Positions 60,192 through 64,000 of a DNA stretch of 64,000 nt are shown piece by piece. The notes under the pieces are model-generated. The model saw nothing but the letters and a program-made list of their open reading frames with translations, was not told the origin of the DNA and searched no databases. The position numbers were made by a program, and so were the translations under genes. Numbering within the stretch: the stretch's first letter is position 1; each line of letters opens with the position of its first letter. The stretch is from Thiohalophilus thiocyanatoxydans (GTDB lineage: Bacteria; Pseudomonadota; Gammaproteobacteria; UBA6429; Thiohalophilaceae). The stretch is taken from contig NZ_SOQX01000009.1 of assembly GCF_004366735.1 (NCBI RefSeq), forward strand, positions 1 to 64,000. Reading direction: 5' to 3'.

Positions 60192-61619
60192 TTACGTACT
60201 TGAGGCGTCTGAGTTGATGATCACTCCCTGGTCGGTTATGTGATAGTCATGTATTGCATTGGAATGGCTCATTCCGCGTGATTTGATGATGGTTACCGTA
60301 TGAGACCGTGATTTTTCGAGCTCGGTATTTCTCAGTAGTAGCCAGGTATCCATTAACGACGAGATACCGATTTCGGTCTGTTCCTCATTTTCTCCACCCT
60401 GGGTAAGGCTGTTGCAAAAAGCGGTGATGCCCTCCGTCTTCAGATAGTCCAGCAATCGCGCGAGCATGACTTTGATAGCGCCGGTGTCGCCTCCGGTGAT
60501 AAAACTGTTTAAGGGATCAATGACCACGGTTTGAGGTTCGAATTCCCTGACAACTTCCAGTATGCCAAGGAGATGAGCCTCAAGGCCGGCAGCTGTCGGT
60601 CGTACGGCATGAATCTGGAGTAACCCCTTGTCCAACCAGTGCCCAAGATCGATACCTATGGAGGCCATATTGCGGCAAATCTGTGCGGGGGATTCTTCAT
60701 AGGCGAAATACAGGACCTTCTCCCCACGTTTTACCGAAACCTGAGCCAAATGTGCCGCGAAGCTTGATTTTCCAGATCCAGCTGTACCGGAGGCGAGGAT
60801 ACTGCTGCCACGATAGTAACCCTTGCCACCAAGCATCTCGTCCAGTCCCGTGATACCGGTGGTAATGCGCTCTTCCAGGGCTGCGTGGAGAAGCGTCAGC
60901 GAGGTTACCGGCAGGATTGAAATGCCCTGTTTACCGATCAGGAAGGGGTACTCATTGGTCCCGTGACTAGAGCCCCGGTATTTGACCACCCGCAGGCGAC
61001 GGGAGGAAAGCTGGTTCTGAACCCGGTGGTCAAGAGCAATAACACAATCCGAGACATATTCCTCGATTCCGTGTCGTGTCAGTGTGTGTTCGCCGGCTTC
61101 GGCCGTCACAATCGCTGTGACATCTTTTTGTTTCAGCCAGCTGAACAGGCGCCGGAGTTCGGACCGCAGACGTCTGGGATCCGGTAGCTGGGCAAACAGT
61201 ACATCAATGGTATCCAGAACCACGCGCTTGGCACCAATTTTGTCGATGGCCGCGCCCAGCCGGATAAATAACCCTTCCAGGTCATAATCGCCGCCTTGTT
61301 CGAGCTGTGTGCCCTGCAGATCCACGTGGTCGATGTAAAGCTGTTTATTATTTATAAGCTCCGGCAAGTCATAACCCAGAGAACTGACATTGACCGCCAG
61401 GTCCTCTCCAACCTCCTCAAACGAGATAAATACGCCCGGTTCGCCGCGCTCCAGCGCTCCTTTTACCAGGAATTGCATTCCCAGCAGGGTTTTTCCGCAG
61501 CCGGCATTCCCGCAAACCAGAGTCGGTCTGTTGCTTGGCAGGCCACCGTCGGTTATTTCGTCCAGGCCTGTAATGCCTGTGGGGATTTTTTTCAGATGCA
61601 GATAGTGTGTCGATTGCAT
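60192..61619 (-). CDS. kaiC: KaiC circadian-clock-type ATPase
   Basis: A 475-residue double RecA-like ATPase. CI has Walker A GNAGCGKT at 37-44 and catalytic E68-E69 (FISFEEV). CII has GTAGSGKS at 278-285 and E308-E309 (YFAYEES). The linker-CII start repeats [12 protein letters not shown]. The CII phosphorylation pair of cyanobacterial KaiC (Ser431-Thr432) aligns with S420-S421 in GISSLMDTW, so phosphorylation may be on two serines, as in KaiC2-like proteins. It is shorter than cyanobacterial KaiC (519) mainly at the C-terminus, where KaiA would bind. It starts 21 bases after the sensor gene. Confidence 0.96.
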   Translation of the reverse strand: MQSTHYLHLKKIPTGITGLDEITDGGLPSNRPTLVCGNAGCGKTLLGMQFLVKGALERGEPGVFISFEEVGEDLAVNVSSLGYDLPELINNKQLYIDHVDLQGTQLEQGGDYDLEGLFIRLGAAIDKIGAKRVVLDTIDVLFAQLPDPRRLRSELRRLFSWLKQKDVTAIVTAEAGEHTLTRHGIEEYVSDCVIALDHRVQNQLSSRRLRVVKYRGSSHGTNEYPFLIGKQGISILPVTSLTLLHAALEERITTGITGLDEMLGGKGYYRGSSILASGTAGSGKSSFAAHLAQVSVKRGEKVLYFAYEESPAQICRNMASIGIDLGHWLDKGLLQIHAVRPTAAGLEAHLLGILEVVREFEPQTVVIDPLNSFITGGDTGAIKVMLARLLDYLKTEGITAFCNSLTQGGENEEQTEIGISSLMDTWLLLRNTELEKSRSHTVTIIKSRGMSHSNAIHDYHITDQGVIINSDASST

Positions 61620-61639
61620 AATATAACTCGTTGTTGGTT

Positions 61640-63997
61640 TTAAATGTTGCTTTCCTGATCGTCAAGGTTGGTGTAACGGGGCGCTTGCTGATGCTTTTGC
61701 AACAGGGCATTGACTTCCCGTTTGAGTTCTATGATCCGTTCCTCCCGACCAATCGTAGCTGCAAACCAGCGGTTAAGTTCCTCGACCTGCTCTTGCAATT
61801 GTGCTTCCCTGGCTTTTTGTTCGGTGAGGTCCATAATCGTGCCAGTCATACGAATGGGTTTTCTCTCGTTATCACGGCTGATGATACCCCGTATGAGGGT
61901 TGGCACATAATGTCCGTCCTTGTGTTGAAAGCGACATTCAACCGATTCGTGATCGTGCATGGGTTGCCGGGTACGATAAAGGGCTTGTTCAACCTGTGAG
62001 ATATCCTCTGGATGAGCCAGGCGGCGCCACAGTTCGGAATTAACAGATAATTCATTAACCTCATAGCCAAGCATGTACCACCACTGGGGTGAATAGTAGA
62101 GCTCGTTGTTGACAAAATCCCAGTCCCAGGGAGCATCAGTGGAGCCCTGGATGACAAGATCCAGGCGCTGCTGAGTCTTTTGTCGTTCTGTTTCGCGATC
62201 TATGTTCTCCAGTGCAAAGGTGATATCCAGGGCCATCTCCTGCAACAGGTCCTGAGTGGTTGCATCAAAGCTGTTGGCCTGCTCCGAATAGAGGTTGAAA
62301 TTGCCATACAGTTTGCCATTGCGCCATACCGGCAGGCTGGCGGAGGCGGCAAATCCAAAGGCTTCTGCCTGTTCATGCCAGGGTGCTGAAATTGGTTCAT
62401 GTAAAAAATCCTGGCACCAGTAAGGGCGGTTCTCACGCAGCGCGGTTGCGGTTGGGCCCTGGCCACCAGGGCTTTGCGGATCGAGCGAGAGCAAAATTTC
62501 ATCCAGGTACTCGGTCCCCTCACCCGCGCTGGCGATCGGCGTGAGTGTTCGGGTATGCTGGTTAAGGGTGCCGATCCAGGCCATTTTATAGCCACCATAC
62601 TCAACGGCATTATGGCAAATCCGTTCCAGCAGATCGCTCTCTTGCTGAATTCGAACAATTGCCTGATTGGTCTGGCTCAGCGTGGCATAAAGTCTGGATA
62701 GATGTGCAACCTGAGCGGCAGCCTTCTCACGCTCGGTTATGTCATGGGCAATACCCAGGACCCCGACAAGTTCCCCATGCTTGTCGAACATGGGCGTTTT
62801 GGTGGTTTCAAAAATACCCTGGTAACCATTGCTTGAAAAGGTGAGCTGTTCCTCGTTTTGAAGTGGCTTGTTGGAAGCTAGGGCTTTTCGATCATGTTCA
62901 CGGAAAAAATCAGCCAATTGCCGATTAACGAAGTCATAATCTGTTTTACCAATTATGTCTGCCTCGCTGGCTCCGAAGAACTGCTCAAACATAGGGTTGC
63001 ATCGGAGGTAGATACCGTCAGTGTCTTTGAGCCAGATCAGGTCCGGAATAGTCTGGAACAGGGTTTGTAAACGCAGTTGACTGGCTTCGAGCTCTTCCTG
63101 CGCGGCGCGTATGTCAGTAATGTCTTCACCAGATGAGAGGAAGCCGGTAATATTGCCCTTTTCGTCATACAATGTTGAATTGTGCCAGGCGATGAGCCGT
63201 TCTTCACCGTTATGGCTTACAACTCTGTTTTCTGCATATTCAGTGGTTTCAAGATCACCGTGCATCAGTTTGTTGAATACGCCTTTGGCATATACATGTA
63301 CCGACTCGGGCAGGCAATGCTCGAACCAGTCCTTGCCGAGTAACTCATCTTCGCTGTAAGCGAGAACTTTCTGTGCCTTGCGGTTGAGCATGCGGATGCG
63401 GCCGCCAGTGTCGAGCGAAACCAGCATGGTGCCAGCTATGTCGAGATAGTGTTGAGCCTGATGATGAGCCGTCTCAAGCGCGAGCTCAATCTTTTTACGG
63501 TCGTCAATGTCCTGGACCATACCGATAAAGTAGTCGACTTCACCATCCGCGCCACGAATAGCCTTAACCTCAAGATAGCCATAAATGATGCTGCCATCCT
63601 TTCGGATATAGCGTTTGTCCAGTTTATATCCATCACTTTCATTGCGTATAACCTTATCGAATTCAATATGCTCCTGGTCCAGATCATCCGGGAGAGTCAT
63701 CTCCTCCCAGGTCAATTTTTCAAGTTCAACCCGGCTATAACCCAGAATCTCACAGAGTCGATCATTGAAACGCAACAAACGCCTGGATTGAGGTGACGCG
63801 GTACAAATACCAACAAACGGCATATCGTGAAAAAGCTGTAGAAGATTATCGGCTTTGCTACGTTCGACCTGTAAAGTCAAATTGTGTAGCCAGTACTGCT
63901 GACGCCATACCATAAACAGACTGATGCCGATGGTCAGCAAAGCGAACAGACTGACCAGGGTGACCCAGTAGATCAGCTCATAAAGGGGTTGCATCAC
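61640..63997 (-). CDS. Membrane multi-PAS/GAF sensor without kinase domain, first visible gene of the kai operon (possibly cut by the window edge)
   Basis: The 785 visible residues start with a TM segment (about 10-30), then a short coiled coil, three PAS domains (to about 410), a GAF domain (YATLSQTNQAIVRIQQESDLLERICHNAVEYGGYKMAWIG... about 430-600) and a fourth PAS (about 610-735). It ends in EEERIIELKREVNALL-like tail (EERIIELKREVNALLQKHQQAPRY), a coiled coil often found on PAS proteins near kaiC. There is no histidine kinase, GGDEF or other output domain. The ATG at 63997 lies 3 bases from the edge, so extra N-terminal sequence is possible. It should pass a signal to KaiC or another partner by contact. 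Confidence 0.85.
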   Translation of the reverse strand: MMQPLYELIYWVTLVSLFALLTIGISLFMVWRQQYWLHNLTLQVERSKADNLLQLFHDMPFVGICTASPQSRRLLRFNDRLCEILGYSRVELEKLTWEEMTLPDDLDQEHIEFDKVIRNESDGYKLDKRYIRKDGSIIYGYLEVKAIRGADGEVDYFIGMVQDIDDRKKIELALETAHHQAQHYLDIAGTMLVSLDTGGRIRMLNRKAQKVLAYSEDELLGKDWFEHCLPESVHVYAKGVFNKLMHGDLETTEYAENRVVSHNGEERLIAWHNSTLYDEKGNITGFLSSGEDITDIRAAQEELEASQLRLQTLFQTIPDLIWLKDTDGIYLRCNPMFEQFFGASEADIIGKTDYDFVNRQLADFFREHDRKALASNKPLQNEEQLTFSSNGYQGIFETTKTPMFDKHGELVGVLGIAHDITEREKAAAQVAHLSRLYATLSQTNQAIVRIQQESDLLERICHNAVEYGGYKMAWIGTLNQHTRTLTPIASAGEGTEYLDEILLSLDPQSPGGQGPTATALRENRPYWCQDFLHEPISAPWHEQAEAFGFAASASLPVWRNGKLYGNFNLYSEQANSFDATTQDLLQEMALDITFALENIDRETERQKTQQRLDLVIQGSTDAPWDWDFVNNELYYSPQWWYMLGYEVNELSVNSELWRRLAHPEDISQVEQALYRTRQPMHDHESVECRFQHKDGHYVPTLIRGIISRDNERKPIRMTGTIMDLTEQKAREAQLQEQVEELNRWFAATIGREERIIELKREVNALLQKHQQAPRYTNLDDQESNI

Positions 63998-64000
63998 TTC

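Overview
The window looks like chromosomal DNA from a sulfur-oxidising gammaproteobacterium. Three things point there: housekeeping genes of gammaproteobacterial type and pairing (ttcA, mutY-yggX, cmoA-cmoB, tmcA, typA, mtfA, yrfG, cysQ, a HdfR-like regulator); a sulfide-oxidation island (fccA-fccB flavocytochrome c, an ETHE1-type persulfide dioxygenase, a diheme c4-type cytochrome, and further on a lone rhodanese); and moderately high GC. The genus is inference. I see no phage, no transposase gene and no CRISPR array.

Layout. 1-2.9 kb: a tandem array of a truncated acyltransferase tail, the intact lpxL/htrB-type acyltransferase, a small protein, ttcA. 2.9-10.3 kb: a membrane protein, metH, mtfA, amylosucrase. 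10.5-15.6 kb: sulfide island (fccAB leftward; DUF302 protein, alpha/beta hydrolase, persulfide dioxygenase and cytochrome c4 rightward) with a CRP-type and an FNR-type palindrome. 15.6-19.7 kb: a Gly-rich protein, an ATP-grasp ligase overlapping a zinc peptidase, a LysR regulator. 19.7-24 kb: small conserved proteins, PfkB kinase, tmcA, rhodanese. 24-31.3 kb: remnant of a MASE3 sensor, a helical protein of unknown function, a dienelactone-hydrolase homologue without its triad, DAHP synthase, a GGDEF/EAL protein and an orphan response regulator. 31.5-36.4 kb: typA, an unknown membrane protein, pip-dtd, a lipoprotein. 36.4-46.7 kb: a decayed GGDEF gene, a hybrid histidine kinase, housekeeping genes and two tRNAs. 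47-54.7 kb: thiSG, plsY, folB-folK, a pteridine-reductase-like SDR, a MidA-type methyltransferase, uppP, cmoAB. 55-64 kb: DUF2235 hydrolase, cell-wall hydrolase, then a leftward operon of PAS/GAF sensor, kaiC, kaiB and PAS-GGDEF-EAL.

The most notable coding system is the 3' operon: KaiB and KaiC without KaiA, placed between a multi-PAS sensor lacking a kinase domain and an apparently active c-di-GMP synthase/hydrolase, with gaps of about 20 bases. It suggests that a KaiBC switch is wired to second-messenger output. The window also holds another EAL protein, a hybrid kinase, an orphan regulator and two remnants of c-di-GMP-type sensors, so signalling capacity is high and turning over.

The most notable non-coding signal is a set of short-period tandem repeats. 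There are two octamer families (CGCAGAGG/CGCAAAGA and CACGAAGG/CGCGAAGA types) and two heptamer families (ACTCAGA and GTAACGA types). Many arrays lie within a few bases of a stop codon and several form inverted pairs around 60-200 base interiors. Other intergenic elements include a 21-bp perfect inverted repeat, a 104-base element with 12-bp terminal inverted repeats, REP-like hairpins and a two-module element whose modules occur in opposite order in its two copies.
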